From the NCBI GenBank assembly GCA_023422775.1, contig JAFAGM010000076.1, forward strand, positions 1 to 64,000: 64,000 nucleotides of DNA, read 5' to 3'. Under the pieces are notes generated by a model. The model was not told where the DNA came from. It made no database searches and saw nothing but the letters and a program-made list of their open reading frames with translations. This document shows, in pieces, positions 32,309-41,629 of the stretch; within the stretch, counting starts at the first letter, position 1; each line of letters opens with the position of its first letter. This stretch comes from Pseudomonadota bacterium. Its GTDB lineage: Bacteria; Pseudomonadota; Alphaproteobacteria; Rhizobiales; Xanthobacteraceae. The translations under genes and the position numbers were made by a program.

Positions 32309-33289
32309 ATGGCGGTTTACACCGACGTTGCCGCCGAAGAGCTCGCGGAATTCCTCAAAGGCTACGACATCGGCGAATTGCTCTCCTACAAGGGCATCGC
32401 CGAGGGCGTCGAGAACTCCAACTTCCTGCTGCATACGAGCCGGGGCGCCTACATCCTCACGCTCTACGAGAAGCGCGTGGCGGTGGACGACCTGCCGTAC
32501 TTCCTGTCGCTGATGGCGCATCTGGCCGAGCGCGGCGTGCGTTGCCCGCAGCCGGCCCGGAACCGCAAGGGCGAGGTCTATAGCCGACTCGCCGATCGTC
32601 CCGCGGCGATCATCAACTTCCTTGAAGGCGTGTGGCCGCGGCGGCCGAACGCCGCGCATTGCGCCGGCGTCGGCGAGGCGCTCGCCAGGATGCACATGGC
32701 GGGCCGTGACTTCCCGATGTTCCGCAAGAACCCGTTGTCGGTCGAGGGCTGGCGGCCGCTGTACGATCTCGCCGCGCCGCGCGCCGACAGCGTAGGTCCC
32801 GGCTTGCGCGATTTCATTTCGCGCGAGCTCGACCACCTCGAAGCCTGCTGGCCGAAAGACCTGCCGCTCGGTGTCATCCATGCCGACCTGTTTCCCGACA
32901 ACGTTTTCTTCCTCGGCGACAAATTGTCGGGACTGATCGACTTCCCGTTTTCCTGCAACGACATCCTGGCCTACGACGTCGCGATCTGCCTGAACGCGTG
33001 GTGCTTCGAGCCGGATCACTCCTTCAATGTCACCAAGGCGCGGGGGTTGCTCAACGCCTACGGTCGCGAGCGCCAGTTGTCGGAGGCCGAGCAGGAGGCC
33101 TTGCCGCTGCTGGCGCGCGGCTCGGCGCTGCGCTTCCTGCTGACGCGGCTGGTCGATTTTCTCAACGTGCCATCGGGCGCGCTGGTGAAGCCGAAAGACC
33201 CGCTGGAATATGCCCGCAAGCTGCGCTTCCACCAGAATGTCTCCAGTGCGCGCGACTACGGCCTGACGCAGCCCGGATTTGTAGCTTGA
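32309..33289 (+). CDS. thrB: Homoserine kinase (aminoglycoside-phosphotransferase type)
   Basis: A 326-residue kinase of the alphaproteobacterial ThrB type, phosphorylating homoserine on the way to threonine. It starts MAVYTDVAAEELAEFLKGYD and has EGVENSNFLLHTSRGAYILT, then the kinase catalytic loop VIHADLFPDNVFFLGD (Asp as base, Asn and the following IDFPFSCNDILAYDVAI Asp as metal ligands). It lies 9 bases after ispH and its stop overlaps the TTG of rnhA. This ispH-thrB-rnhA order is seen in rhizobiales. Confidence 0.95.
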   Translation: MAVYTDVAAEELAEFLKGYDIGELLSYKGIAEGVENSNFLLHTSRGAYILTLYEKRVAVDDLPYFLSLMAHLAERGVRCPQPARNRKGEVYSRLADRPAAIINFLEGVWPRRPNAAHCAGVGEALARMHMAGRDFPMFRKNPLSVEGWRPLYDLAAPRADSVGPGLRDFISRELDHLEACWPKDLPLGVIHADLFPDNVFFLGDKLSGLIDFPFSCNDILAYDVAICLNAWCFEPDHSFNVTKARGLLNAYGRERQLSEAEQEALPLLARGSALRFLLTRLVDFLNVPSGALVKPKDPLEYARKLRFHQNVSSARDYGLTQPGFVA

Positions 33290-33738
33290 GCGAATTGCCT
33301 CACGTGACGGTCTTCACCGATGGCGCCTGCTCGGGAAATCCCGGGCCGGGCGGCTGGGGCGCGATCCTGAAATTCGGCGAGACCGAAAAGGAATTGAAGG
33401 GTGGCGAGGCGCACACCACGAACAACCGCATGGAACTGATGGCGGCGATCTCGGCGCTGGAAGCGCTGAAGAAGCCCTGCGTGGTCGATCTCACCACCGA
33501 CAGCCAGTATGTCCGCCAGGGCATCACCGGCTGGATACACGGCTGGAAGAAAAACGGCTGGCGCACGGCGGACAAGAAGCCGGTCAAGAACGTCGACCTC
33601 TGGCAGCGCCTCGACGCCGCGTTGAAACCGCATCAGGTGCGCTGGCACTGGATCAAGGGTCACGCCGGCCACGAGGAAAACGAACGCGCCGACCAACTCG
33701 CGCGCGAGGGCGTCGCGATGGCGCGGTTGAAGACGTAG
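33286..33738 (+). CDS. rnhA: Ribonuclease HI
   Basis: A 150-residue enzyme. The TTG at 33286 overlaps the thrB stop (TTGA) and is preferred; a GTG at 33304 is possible. Catalytic acidic residues are Asp12 (VFTDGACSGNPGPGGWG), Glu50 (NNRMELMAA), Asp72 (TTDSQYV) and the last Asp in NERADQLA, with the His in GHAGHEENE. It removes RNA from RNA-DNA hybrids such as R-loops and replication primers. A family B hairpin follows the stop. Confidence 0.96.
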   Translation: MSELPHVTVFTDGACSGNPGPGGWGAILKFGETEKELKGGEAHTTNNRMELMAAISALEALKKPCVVDLTTDSQYVRQGITGWIHGWKKNGWRTADKKPVKNVDLWQRLDAALKPHQVRWHWIKGHAGHEENERADQLAREGVAMARLKT

Positions 33739-33746
33739 CCACAGCC

Positions 33747-33870
33747 GTCGTCACCCGCGAAGGCGGGTGACCCAGTATTCCAGAGACATCAGTGATGGAA
33801 ACGAGAAGCCGCGGCGCACTGGATCGCCCGGTCCCGGTGCGCAATTGCGCACAAGGCCGGGCGATGACAG
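33747..33870. repeat. Dispersed repeat, family B (second copy)
   Basis: Begins with the hairpin GTCACCCGCGAAGGCGGGTGAC-like stem just after rnhA, followed by CCAGTATTCCAGAGAC and GAGAAGCCGCGGCGCACTGG, the two blocks shared with 30191-30328. It ends in GGGCGATGACA. The first hairpin may serve as the rnhA terminator. Confidence 0.8.
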
Positions 33871-33897
33871 CGTTGTTCTGCGCGAGCACCAACGATC

Positions 33898-33981
33898 GTC
33901 ATTGCGAGGAGCGTAGCGACGAAGCAATCCATGCTTCAGCCTGTGCCGTGAGATGGATTGCTTCGCTTCGCTCGCAATGAC
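33898..33981. repeat. Dispersed palindromic repeat, family A (inverted copy)
   Basis: GTCATTGCGAGGAGCGTAGC at the left and TTCGCTTCGCTCGCAATGAC at the right. The element is the reverse complement of 17284-17365 with a diverged loop. It sits between family B and the peroxiredoxin gene, making 33747-33981 a nested repeat block. Confidence 0.85.
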
Positions 33982-33991
33982 GGAGTTGCTC

Positions 33992-34477
33992 TTACAGCTG
34001 CCCCAGCAGCGTATCACCTCCGGAGACCTCGACCTTGCCGGGCGCGGGCTCGAGGTTGAGCTTCTTGACGACGCCGTCTTCGATCAGCATCGAGTAGCGC
34101 TTGGAGCGGATGCCGAGACCGTTGCCGGAGGCGTCGAGTTCCATGCCGATGGCCTTGGTGAAGTCGGCATTGCCGTCGGCGAGAAACACCGCCTCGTCGC
34201 GCTGGTCGGTGTCGCGCTTCCAGGCGTTCATGACGAAGGCGTCGTTGACGGAGACGATGGCGATGGTGTTCACGCCCTTATCCTTGATGGCATAGGCGTT
34301 GAGGAAAATGCTCGGCAGGTGCATCTTGTGGCAGGTGCCGGTATAGGCGCCGGGCACGGCGAACAGCGCAACCTTCTTGCCCTTGAAAATATCGTCGGTG
34401 GTCTTGACCTGCGGGCCTTCCGCCGTCATCACGCGAAATTTGGCTTCCGGCAGCTTGTCGCCAACTTTGATCGTCAT
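33992..34477 (-). CDS. Peroxiredoxin (Prx5/AhpE-like)
   Basis: A 161-residue protein from the ATG at 34477 (GAAGGAGAATTG upstream). It starts MTIKVGDKLPEAKFRVMTAE. The peroxidatic Cys is in FAVPGAYTGTCHKMHLPSIF, the PxxxTxxC motif of the Prx5 subfamily, with the supporting Arg-type region near AWKRDTDQRDEAV. It reduces hydroperoxides with thioredoxin or glutaredoxin. It is not preceded by a glutaredoxin gene here. A family A palindrome lies 10 bases after its stop. Confidence 0.93.
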   Translation of the reverse strand: MTIKVGDKLPEAKFRVMTAEGPQVKTTDDIFKGKKVALFAVPGAYTGTCHKMHLPSIFLNAYAIKDKGVNTIAIVSVNDAFVMNAWKRDTDQRDEAVFLADGNADFTKAIGMELDASGNGLGIRSKRYSMLIEDGVVKKLNLEPAPGKVEVSGGDTLLGQL

Positions 34478-34584
34478 CGTCAATTCTCCTTCAATGAGCG
34501 CTGTTTTGTAGCCGCTGCGGCGCGACGGCACAATATTGGCGGTGCCCGAAACGGCAAGCGTGGCAGCCATTCACTGTTGCGTCA

Positions 34585-35130
34585 TCAGCCGGCAAAACCG
34601 CCCTGGTCCAGGAAAGCCTGCTCCTCCGGCGTGCTGGCGCGGCCCAGCAGGGAGTTGCGGTGAGGAAAGCGGCCGAAGCGCCTGATGATGTCGGCGTGGT
34701 GCTCGGCCCATTTCGGGTCATGACCGGCCGCGCGCGACAGCGCGATGCAGCGAAGCTGGTCGGCCAGGTGCTCCGAATGCATGAAGGGCAAATAGAGGAA
34801 TTCACGCAAGGCAGGGTCGATCCGCGTATCGACGCCGCGATCGATCGCACGGTGGGCCACGTCCAGCGCGAGGTGGTCGCTGGCATAGGCCCTGCCGTCG
34901 CCGCGAAAGATGTTGCGGGGAAACTGGTCGAGCACGATGACCAGCGCCAGCGCGCCGTCATCGCTTTCTTCCCATGAAGACAGTCCGCCGGCGGAGGCTT
35001 GCTGCCACAGATCGAGGTAGCGCCGGCACACCTGGGCATCAAAGATGTCGTCGCGCCTGTACCAGCGATCAGGGCCGGCGTCGCGCCAGAAAGCCAGGAC
35101 ATCGGCCGGCGCGACGTTCGTTTCGGTCAT
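34585..35130 (-). CDS. DUF924-family protein
   Basis: A 181-residue protein with the DUF924 pattern: ADVLAFWRDAGPDRWYRRDD, VIVLDQFPRNIFRGDGRAYA, REFLYLPFMHSEHLADQLRC and RFGRFPHRNSLLGRASTPEE. The fold is all-helical and TPR-like. Members are widespread in proteobacteria and uncharacterised. It is cytoplasmic. The next gene downstream is the peroxiredoxin, 107 bases away; fadD is 21 bases upstream on the same strand, so it may be in the fadD operon. Confidence 0.9.
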   Translation of the reverse strand: MTETNVAPADVLAFWRDAGPDRWYRRDDIFDAQVCRRYLDLWQQASAGGLSSWEESDDGALALVIVLDQFPRNIFRGDGRAYASDHLALDVAHRAIDRGVDTRIDPALREFLYLPFMHSEHLADQLRCIALSRAAGHDPKWAEHHADIIRRFGRFPHRNSLLGRASTPEEQAFLDQGGFAG

Positions 35131-35151
35131 TTCGGAACAACCAATACCCGC

Positions 35152-36834
35152 TCAGGCCGCGGCCTTCTTCTCGTCGCGCAATTCGCGTCGCAGGATCTTG
35201 CCGACATTGGTCTTGGGCAGGTCGGTCCGGAACTCGATCTGCTTCGGCACCTTGTAGGCGGTAAGCTGCGTGCTGCAGTATTTGATGACGTCTTCGGCCG
35301 TGAGGTTGGGGTCCTTCTTGACCACGAACGCCTTGACCGCCTCGCCGGACTTGGCGTCGGCAACGCCGATCACGGCGCATTCCAGCACGCCCGGGTGGCT
35401 CGCGATCACTTCCTCGATCTCGTTGGGGTACACGTTGAAGCCCGAGACCAGGATCATGTCCTTCTTGCGGTCGACGATCTTGGTGTAGCCGCGCTCGTCC
35501 ATCACGCCGATGTCGCCTGTGCGGAAGAATCCGTCTGCCGTCATCACGTTCGCGGTCTCTTCCGGCCGGTTCCAGTAGCCGGCCATCACCTGCGGGCCCT
35601 TGGCGCAGATTTCGCCGGGCTGGCCGAGCGGCACTTCCTTGCCGTCGTCGTCGCGGATCGAGATGTAGGTCGAGGGCACGGGAATGCCGATCGAGCCGGA
35701 GAACTGGTCGGTGTCGGCGGGGTTGCAGGTCAGCGTCGGCGATGTCTCGGACAGGCCGTAGCCTTCCGACAGCGCGCAGCCTGTCACTTCCAGCCATTTG
35801 TCGGCGACCGGCTTCTGCGTCGCCATGCCGCCACCGAACGAGGTCTTCAGCTTGGAGAAGTCGACCTTGTCGAAACCGGGCGAATTCAACAGGCCGTTGT
35901 AGAGTGTGTTGACCGCCGGGAAGCTGTTGACCTGGTATTTCATCAGTTCCTTGATGAAGCCCGGCATGTCGCGCGGGTTCGGGATCAGGAGGTTGACGCC
36001 ACCGGCGCGCATGGCCAGCAGGAAGCACGCCGTCAGCGCGAAGATGTGATAGAGTGGCAGCGCGCAGACGATGAAGAGCTGGTCGACGTGCGGCGGCTTC
36101 TTCAGCGCCGGCTGCAGCCAGGCGTCGTTCTGCAGCACGTTGGCCAGGATGTTGCGGTGGAGCAGCGTGGCGCCCTTGGAGACGCCGGTGGTGCCGCCGG
36201 TGTATTGCAGGAAGGCGACGTCATCGAGCGTCAGCTTCGGTTTGTCGAGCTTCTTGCCGCGGCCGGCGGCAAGCGCGTCGTTGAACGGGACCGCACCGGG
36301 GATCGACCAGGCCGGCACCATCTTCTTCACCTTGCGGACCACCAGGTTGACGATCACGCCCTTGAAGCCGAGCAGGTCGCCCATGCTGCCGACGATCACG
36401 TGCTTGACCGCGGTCCTCGCGAGGACCTGCTGCACGGTGGTCGCGAAATTCTCCAGAACGATGATCGCCTCGGCGCCGGAATCCTTGAGCTGATGTTCGA
36501 GTTCGCGCGGGGTGTAGAGCGGATTGACGTTCACTACGGCGTATCCGGCGCGCAGCACCGCGGCGGTCGCGATCGGATATTGCAGGACGTTCGGCATCAT
36601 CAAGGCGACACGCGCGCCCTTCTGCATGCCCTTGCTCTGCAGATAGGCGCCGAGTGCCGCCGACATTTCGTCGAGATCGCGGTAGCTGATCGACTTGTCC
36701 ATGCAGATAAACGCCTTACGATCGGCGAACTTCTTGAAGCTCTCTTCCAGCAGTTCGACCAGCGACGAGTACTGGTTGACGTCGATATCGGCGGGCACGC
36801 CGGCCGGATATTGCTTGAGCCAGATCCGCTCCAT
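35152..36834 (-). CDS. fadD: Long-chain fatty-acid-CoA ligase
   Basis: A 560-residue acyl-CoA synthetase from the ATG at 36834. Motifs in order: QYTGGTTGVSKGATLLHRNI (ATP/AMP loop), ALPLYHIFALTACFLL, GYGLSETSPTLTCNP, TGDIGVMDERGYTKIVDRKK, and the C-terminal Lys in PKTNVGKILRRELRDEKKAA. The order and size match bacterial FadD, which activates exogenous or recycled fatty acids for beta-oxidation and phospholipid use. The DUF924 gene follows 21 bases later. RBS is weak (GGGGAATACC). Confidence 0.94.
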   Translation of the reverse strand: MERIWLKQYPAGVPADIDVNQYSSLVELLEESFKKFADRKAFICMDKSISYRDLDEMSAALGAYLQSKGMQKGARVALMMPNVLQYPIATAAVLRAGYAVVNVNPLYTPRELEHQLKDSGAEAIIVLENFATTVQQVLARTAVKHVIVGSMGDLLGFKGVIVNLVVRKVKKMVPAWSIPGAVPFNDALAAGRGKKLDKPKLTLDDVAFLQYTGGTTGVSKGATLLHRNILANVLQNDAWLQPALKKPPHVDQLFIVCALPLYHIFALTACFLLAMRAGGVNLLIPNPRDMPGFIKELMKYQVNSFPAVNTLYNGLLNSPGFDKVDFSKLKTSFGGGMATQKPVADKWLEVTGCALSEGYGLSETSPTLTCNPADTDQFSGSIGIPVPSTYISIRDDDGKEVPLGQPGEICAKGPQVMAGYWNRPEETANVMTADGFFRTGDIGVMDERGYTKIVDRKKDMILVSGFNVYPNEIEEVIASHPGVLECAVIGVADAKSGEAVKAFVVKKDPNLTAEDVIKYCSTQLTAYKVPKQIEFRTDLPKTNVGKILRRELRDEKKAAA

Positions 36835-37007
36835 GGTATTCCCCTCTGGTTTGTCCCCGATCTTGGGCCGGGAACGCCTTGTTTTCGGGAGTATTGTGAA
36901 TGCCGCCGCCGATGGCAAGCGGCTGCGCGCTATCGACGCATTCGTCGACTTAAAATGGCAACGCGAACGGCAACAAAGCTGCCCTGATCTCGCGGCTTCG
37001 CGGACCG

Positions 37008-38507
37008 TTAACCAGCCGGCTTGGTTTCGCCCTTAGGCTTGGTCGCGGCGTTGGGCTTGGTCGCGGCGTTGGGTTTCGCGGTGGCGTTGGGCTTCGCGGC
37101 GCTGGGTTTGGCAGGCTTCGGCGCAGCCTTGTCGCCAGCGGCGGCCGGCTTCTTTTCGGCAGCGGCAGCGGGCTTCGCTGCGGCTTCCGGTTTGGCGTTG
37201 GCGTGCCTGGCGGCGGCTGGCTTGGCGTCGGGCTTGGCGGCCGGTTTGGCCGCCGGCTTTGCATTGGCTTCGGCCTTCGGCGCTGCCGCGGCGTCGGGCT
37301 TCTTTGCCGCACGTGATTTCTTGCCGCGCCTGGCGGTCGTCTGCTGATCGGCGTCGGCAGCAACCGCCGCGATCAGGGCGGCCCCGGATTTTGTCGGGCC
37401 GGTATAGACCGGGATCGGCTCCGACGCCGCCGCAGGACCGGCGATCAGTTCCGACGGCTTCGCCGCCGGCGGCTGCAGCCCGGTGGTGAAGAACGTCATG
37501 GCGCTTTCGCTTGCCGCGCTGCTGGCTGCAACGACATCCGGGTCCTCGTCGGTTGCAGGCCGCTTGCGCTTGCTGCTGCACGTCTCCTCGCGCAGGTTCG
37601 GCGGGGCTGCATCGATCGGCGCCAGATTCTCGACGGTGCCGAGCGCGGGCTTCAGCCAGGCAAGCCCGTTGCCGCCGAAGCCGCGCTCCAGCAACTGCGC
37701 TGCGCGCACCGCGCGCGCCTGTCCGGAGGATGCGCCGAGCACGACAGCGATCAGCCGCTTGCCGTTGCGCGTCGCCGAGGCCACGAGGTTGTAGCCGGAA
37801 GCGCAGATGAAGCCGGTCTTGAAGCCGTCGGCGCCGGGATAGCGCCCGATCAGCTTGTTGAAATTCGCCATCACCCTGCGGCCGTAGCGGATCGAGGGAA
37901 TGTGGGTGAAGTATTCGTATTCCGGCAGGTCACGAATGAAGGCCCGCGCCAGGATCGCGAGATCGCGCGCCGAGGTCACCTGCCTGTCGTCCGGCAGACC
38001 GTTCGGATTGACGTAGCTCGTCTGCGTCATGCCGAGCCTTGATGCAGTCTGGTTCATCATCGCCGAGAAGCCATCGACCGAGCCGCCGACGCCCTCGGCG
38101 AGCACCACGGCCATGTCGTTGGCGGACTTCACCATCATCATCTTCAGCGCGTTGTCGACGGTGACCTGGATGCCAGGGCGAAAGCCCATCTTGGACGGCG
38201 ACTGCGCGGCCGCGGTCGGCGACACCGTCAGCAACGTATCGAGCGACAGCCGGCCTTCCTTCACCGCCTTCAGCGTGACGTAGGCGGTCATGATCTTGGT
38301 CACCGACGCGGGGTACCAGGGCATGGTCGCGTTGTCGGCCTGCAGGACCTTTCCGGTATCGGCTTCGACCACCAGCAGCGCCTCGGCGTGCGCGACGCGC
38401 GGCGCCACGACGGCAAGCGTCGCCGCAAGCAGGATCCAGTTGAACGAGTTGCGAGGCAGCAGGCGAGTGTGATGCACTTTGCGTTCCGGTCCTTTGAGAC
38501 CCGCCAT
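37008..38507 (-). CDS. D-alanyl-D-alanine carboxypeptidase with a Lys/Pro/Ala-rich tail
   Basis: A 499-residue protein. Signal peptide or anchor LLPRNSFNWILLAATLAVVA ends near AHA-E. The penicillin-binding domain (about 45-300) has SxxK in YPASVTKIMTAY, SxN in VKSANDMAV and KTG in DGFKTGFICASG, as in class C low-mass PBPs (DacA/DacF), which trim pentapeptide side chains. From about residue 395 the chain is a repetitive AKPAAKPDAKP, AKPNAATKP tail of about 100 residues rich in Lys, Pro and Ala; near-identical 18-bp DNA units occur near the 3' end. The tail may bind cell wall or nucleic acid. Confidence 0.9.
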   Translation of the reverse strand: MAGLKGPERKVHHTRLLPRNSFNWILLAATLAVVAPRVAHAEALLVVEADTGKVLQADNATMPWYPASVTKIMTAYVTLKAVKEGRLSLDTLLTVSPTAAAQSPSKMGFRPGIQVTVDNALKMMMVKSANDMAVVLAEGVGGSVDGFSAMMNQTASRLGMTQTSYVNPNGLPDDRQVTSARDLAILARAFIRDLPEYEYFTHIPSIRYGRRVMANFNKLIGRYPGADGFKTGFICASGYNLVASATRNGKRLIAVVLGASSGQARAVRAAQLLERGFGGNGLAWLKPALGTVENLAPIDAAPPNLREETCSSKRKRPATDEDPDVVAASSAASESAMTFFTTGLQPPAAKPSELIAGPAAASEPIPVYTGPTKSGAALIAAVAADADQQTTARRGKKSRAAKKPDAAAAPKAEANAKPAAKPAAKPDAKPAAARHANAKPEAAAKPAAAAEKKPAAAGDKAAPKPAKPSAAKPNATAKPNAATKPNAATKPKGETKPAG

Positions 38508-38684
38508 CGAAAGGCGGCCCCCTAGATCTAACGGTCGGGTTTCAGGCGTGTCCGGCGCCGTCGCAATACGGCAGCGCAACCCTATACCGCCTTGCCGATT
38601 CAGAACAGAGGCCCGGAAATCAAATCGTGGACGAAATCGTGCAATCTCGGTGATATCTAAAGGTTTTAGAGCCGTTCCGTCAGG

Positions 38685-40463
38685 TTATTTTGCCTCGATG
38701 GCGGCTTGCGCGTGCTCGTGCACCATGAACTGGGCTTTCGCCAGTTCCGCAAAGCGGCCGCCCTTGGCCACCAGTTCGTCGAAAGTTCCGTTTTCGATCA
38801 CGCGCCCGTTCTCGAACACCAGGATACGGGTGGCGTTGCGAATGGTCGAAAGCCGGTGCGCGATCACGAACGTGGTGCGGCCCTTCATGACCTCGTCGAG
38901 CGCGGCGTTGACCTTGGCTTCGGTGACGGCGTCGAGCGCGCTGGTCGCCTCGTCGAGGATCAGGATCGGCGGGTCCTTCAGCAGCGCGCGCGCGATCGAC
39001 AGACGTTGCCGCTCACCGCCGGAAAGCATGCGGCCGCGCTCGCCGGCATGGGTTTCGAATTTCTTGTCGCTGCGCTCGATGAATTCCAGCGCCTGCGCGC
39101 GGCCCGCCGCGATCCGCATTTCCTCTTCGGTCGCGTCCGGCTTGCCGACGCGTAGATTGTCGGCGAGTGAGCGGTTGAACAGCAGCGCCTCCTGGAACAC
39201 CACGCCGATGTTCCGCCGCAACGCGGTCAGCTTCAGGCCGCGGATGTCCATGCCGTCGATCTTGATGATGCCGGACTGCGGATCGAAGGCGCGGTGCAGC
39301 AGCGCGATCGCGGTTGATTTGCCGGCGCCGGTGGGGCCGACCAGCGCGATGGTCTGGCCGGGCAGGGCGGTGAACGAAAGGTCTTCGATCGCAGGCCGCT
39401 TGCCATCGTAGGAGAACGAGACGTCGTTGAACTCGACGAGGCCGGACAGGCGGCCGGCATCCATTGCGCCGGGCCGGTCGCGGACTGCGGGCACGGCATC
39501 CAGCACGTCGAAGAATTCCTGCAGGCGCGGCGCCTCCATGAACACGCTGTTGATGAAGCTCACCACCTGTTCGAGCTTCTGGATCAGCATGGTCGCGAAG
39601 CTCACGAACATCACGATCTCGCCGACCGTCGTCTGCCCCTGTCCGTGGAGGTAGATGCCGACGGTGAAGATCGCCAGCACGGTGATTGTCGTCGAGGCGC
39701 GGGTGATGACGGTCACCAGCGCCCACCATCCCAGTACCGGCATCTGCACGGCGAGCAGCTTGTCGGCGACGAAGCGCAGGCCCTGAACCTCCGCGTCGAT
39801 GCGCACGAAGCTCTGCACCAGCGCGACGTTGCCGAGCGCATCGGACGCGCGCGCGGAGAGGTCGCTGTAGTGCGCCTCGACCTCGCTCTGCATGCCGTAG
39901 GTCTTGCGCACCACCATCGTGGTCAGCACCGTGAATATCAGGCAGAGCGCGAACAGCAGGATCGCCAGCCGCCAGTTGATGTAGAACGCCAGCGGCAGCA
40001 GCACGACCAGCGACAGGATTGCCGCAAAATGCTCGCGGAAGAATCCGAGCCAGAGCCGCCACAGCGAGTCGGTGCCGTTCAGCATCACCTTCATCAGCCG
40101 GCCGGAATGGGTGCCGGTGTGGAACGTCAGCGGCAGCTGCATGATGTGTTCGAAATAGTCGGTCAGCACCGCCTGGCGCTGGCGGTGCGCCAGTCTGTCG
40201 GCATTGAGCGCGACCGCGGCGCTGCACAGGATCGTGAACAGGCCGAACGCCACCCAGGCGCCAAGCAGCGGCCAGGCCGAGTTCGACGCCAGCGGCCCGG
40301 TCTGCGGTTTGCCCGAGAGCACGTCGACGATCTTGCCGAACAGCACCGGCTCGGCGAATTGCGCCCCCGCCAACAGGAGATTGGCGAATGCGAGAATCCA
40401 GCCCAGCCGCGCCTCCTTGCCGAGCAGTTCGAGCACGCGGGTGTAGAGGCGAAGCATGGACAT
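38685..40463 (-). CDS. ndvA: Cyclic beta-1,2-glucan exporter, ABC type (NdvA/ChvA family)
   Basis: A 592-residue fused ABC transporter: six membrane helices (about 20-310) then an ATPase domain with Walker A GPTGAGKSTAIALLHR, signature LSGGERQRLSIARALL and Walker B ILILDEATSALD. The opening MSMLRLYTRVLELLGKEARL and the sequence of the coupling region fit the NdvA/ChvA glucan exporters of Rhizobiales, which move cyclic beta-1,2-glucan to the periplasm for osmotic adaptation and host interaction. No ndvB glucan synthase is nearby. A multidrug MsbA-like role is the alternative. Confidence 0.83.
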   Translation of the reverse strand: MSMLRLYTRVLELLGKEARLGWILAFANLLLAGAQFAEPVLFGKIVDVLSGKPQTGPLASNSAWPLLGAWVAFGLFTILCSAAVALNADRLAHRQRQAVLTDYFEHIMQLPLTFHTGTHSGRLMKVMLNGTDSLWRLWLGFFREHFAAILSLVVLLPLAFYINWRLAILLFALCLIFTVLTTMVVRKTYGMQSEVEAHYSDLSARASDALGNVALVQSFVRIDAEVQGLRFVADKLLAVQMPVLGWWALVTVITRASTTITVLAIFTVGIYLHGQGQTTVGEIVMFVSFATMLIQKLEQVVSFINSVFMEAPRLQEFFDVLDAVPAVRDRPGAMDAGRLSGLVEFNDVSFSYDGKRPAIEDLSFTALPGQTIALVGPTGAGKSTAIALLHRAFDPQSGIIKIDGMDIRGLKLTALRRNIGVVFQEALLFNRSLADNLRVGKPDATEEEMRIAAGRAQALEFIERSDKKFETHAGERGRMLSGGERQRLSIARALLKDPPILILDEATSALDAVTEAKVNAALDEVMKGRTTFVIAHRLSTIRNATRILVFENGRVIENGTFDELVAKGGRFAELAKAQFMVHEHAQAAIEAK

Positions 40464-40561
40464 CCTGGGCGGAAACTCGAGCGGAAAACGGGAACCTGAT
40501 CAGCGAGGGTGCAATCTAATCAGGGATCGCTGCCGAGAACCAGCGTCCGCTCGAGTTTTGC

Positions 40562-41629
40562 TCAATTGACGAGGCGGCCCGGGAGCGGAGGCAGGAACTG
40601 GTCGTCGAAGATATCGGATGCCTGCGGCCGCTTCTGAAACTTGAAATCCTCCGCGACCTGATCGATCGAGCGCTCGAATCTCTCGGGATCGATGCCGCCG
40701 ATGCCGTTGCGCCTGACCTCTCTGGTCAGGATGTTGTCCCGCAATATCGTATGCAGACGTTCGAGTTCGAGGTCGCGCGACGCGCCACCCTCCATCCGGT
40801 TCATCACTTCAGTCGTGGCGCGCTCGGAGTCCTTGGCCACCAGATGCAGACCGCCGATCGTGGCGCGCACGAACGCTTTCACCGCCTCGGGCTTGCTCTG
40901 CGCCAGCGCCGGATTGACGATGACGGCGAAGCCATAGGCCTCGCAGCCATAGTCGGCGAATTTCAGCACCGCCAGGTCGTCGGCGGGGACGCCCCGGTCC
41001 CTCAGATTGATCGGGGAGAGATACGAAAATCCGGTGACGGCGTCGATCTGGCCGGCCGACAGCATCGGCTCGCGCACCGCGGCGCTGATGCTGCTCTGTT
41101 TCACGTGCTTGATCTTGATGCCGTTCTGCCTGGCCACCGCGGGCCACAGCCGGACAGAGAGATCGCCTTCGGCGACCCCGAGCGTCTTGCCCTCGATATC
41201 CGACAGCGCCTGTATGCCGCGGCTCTTGCGCGCGATGATGGAATAGGGCGCCTTGTTGAAGAGGATGAAGACCGCCTTGATCCTGGGTCCGCCCTGCTTG
41301 TCCTTGTCGCGAAAGCGCATCAGCGCGTTGATGTCGACCAGCGCGAAATCGCTGGTGCCGGCGGCGACGCGCGCGATGGCGTCGGGCGATCCGCTGGCGA
41401 TGTTGGTGGTGACCGCCAGCGATTCCGCGCTGAACAGCCCGCCCGTTGCCGCCATCACGAATGGCGCGGCGGCAGCGTCGATCGGCCGGTCGAGAGAAAA
41501 CTGGATCGCAAGCGGAGGGCGAGGTTCGTCGGCTGCCAACGTGTGGCCTGACCCAAGGCCCAGGATTCCACACAGGCCGGCGATCAAAGCCGGAAGCGAG
41601 CGGAAGGCGTTGGTCCAGGTTGTACGCAT
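40562..41629 (-). CDS. ABC transporter substrate-binding protein, NMT1/SsuA-like
   Basis: A 355-residue exported protein. Signal peptide LPALIAGLCGILGLGSGHTL ends near LAA-D. The mature part has AIQFSLDRPIDAAAAPFVMA and GLFSAESLAVTTNIASGSPD, with AAGTSDFALVDINALMRFRD, the NMT1/THI5-like (SsuA/TauA/NrtA) pattern for aliphatic sulfonate, nitrate or thiamine-precursor-type ligands. No ABC permease or ATPase is next to it, so it is an orphan. The C-terminus (FDDQFLPPLPGRLVN) is typical of these proteins in Bradyrhizobium. Confidence 0.82.
   Translation of the reverse strand: MRTTWTNAFRSLPALIAGLCGILGLGSGHTLAADEPRPPLAIQFSLDRPIDAAAAPFVMAATGGLFSAESLAVTTNIASGSPDAIARVAAGTSDFALVDINALMRFRDKDKQGGPRIKAVFILFNKAPYSIIARKSRGIQALSDIEGKTLGVAEGDLSVRLWPAVARQNGIKIKHVKQSSISAAVREPMLSAGQIDAVTGFSYLSPINLRDRGVPADDLAVLKFADYGCEAYGFAVIVNPALAQSKPEAVKAFVRATIGGLHLVAKDSERATTEVMNRMEGGASRDLELERLHTILRDNILTREVRRNGIGGIDPERFERSIDQVAEDFKFQKRPQASDIFDDQFLPPLPGRLVN

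Noticed and set aside
34491..35102. Plus-one frame over the DUF924 gene
   Set aside because: The DUF924 frame has recognised motifs and the alternative is a shadow.
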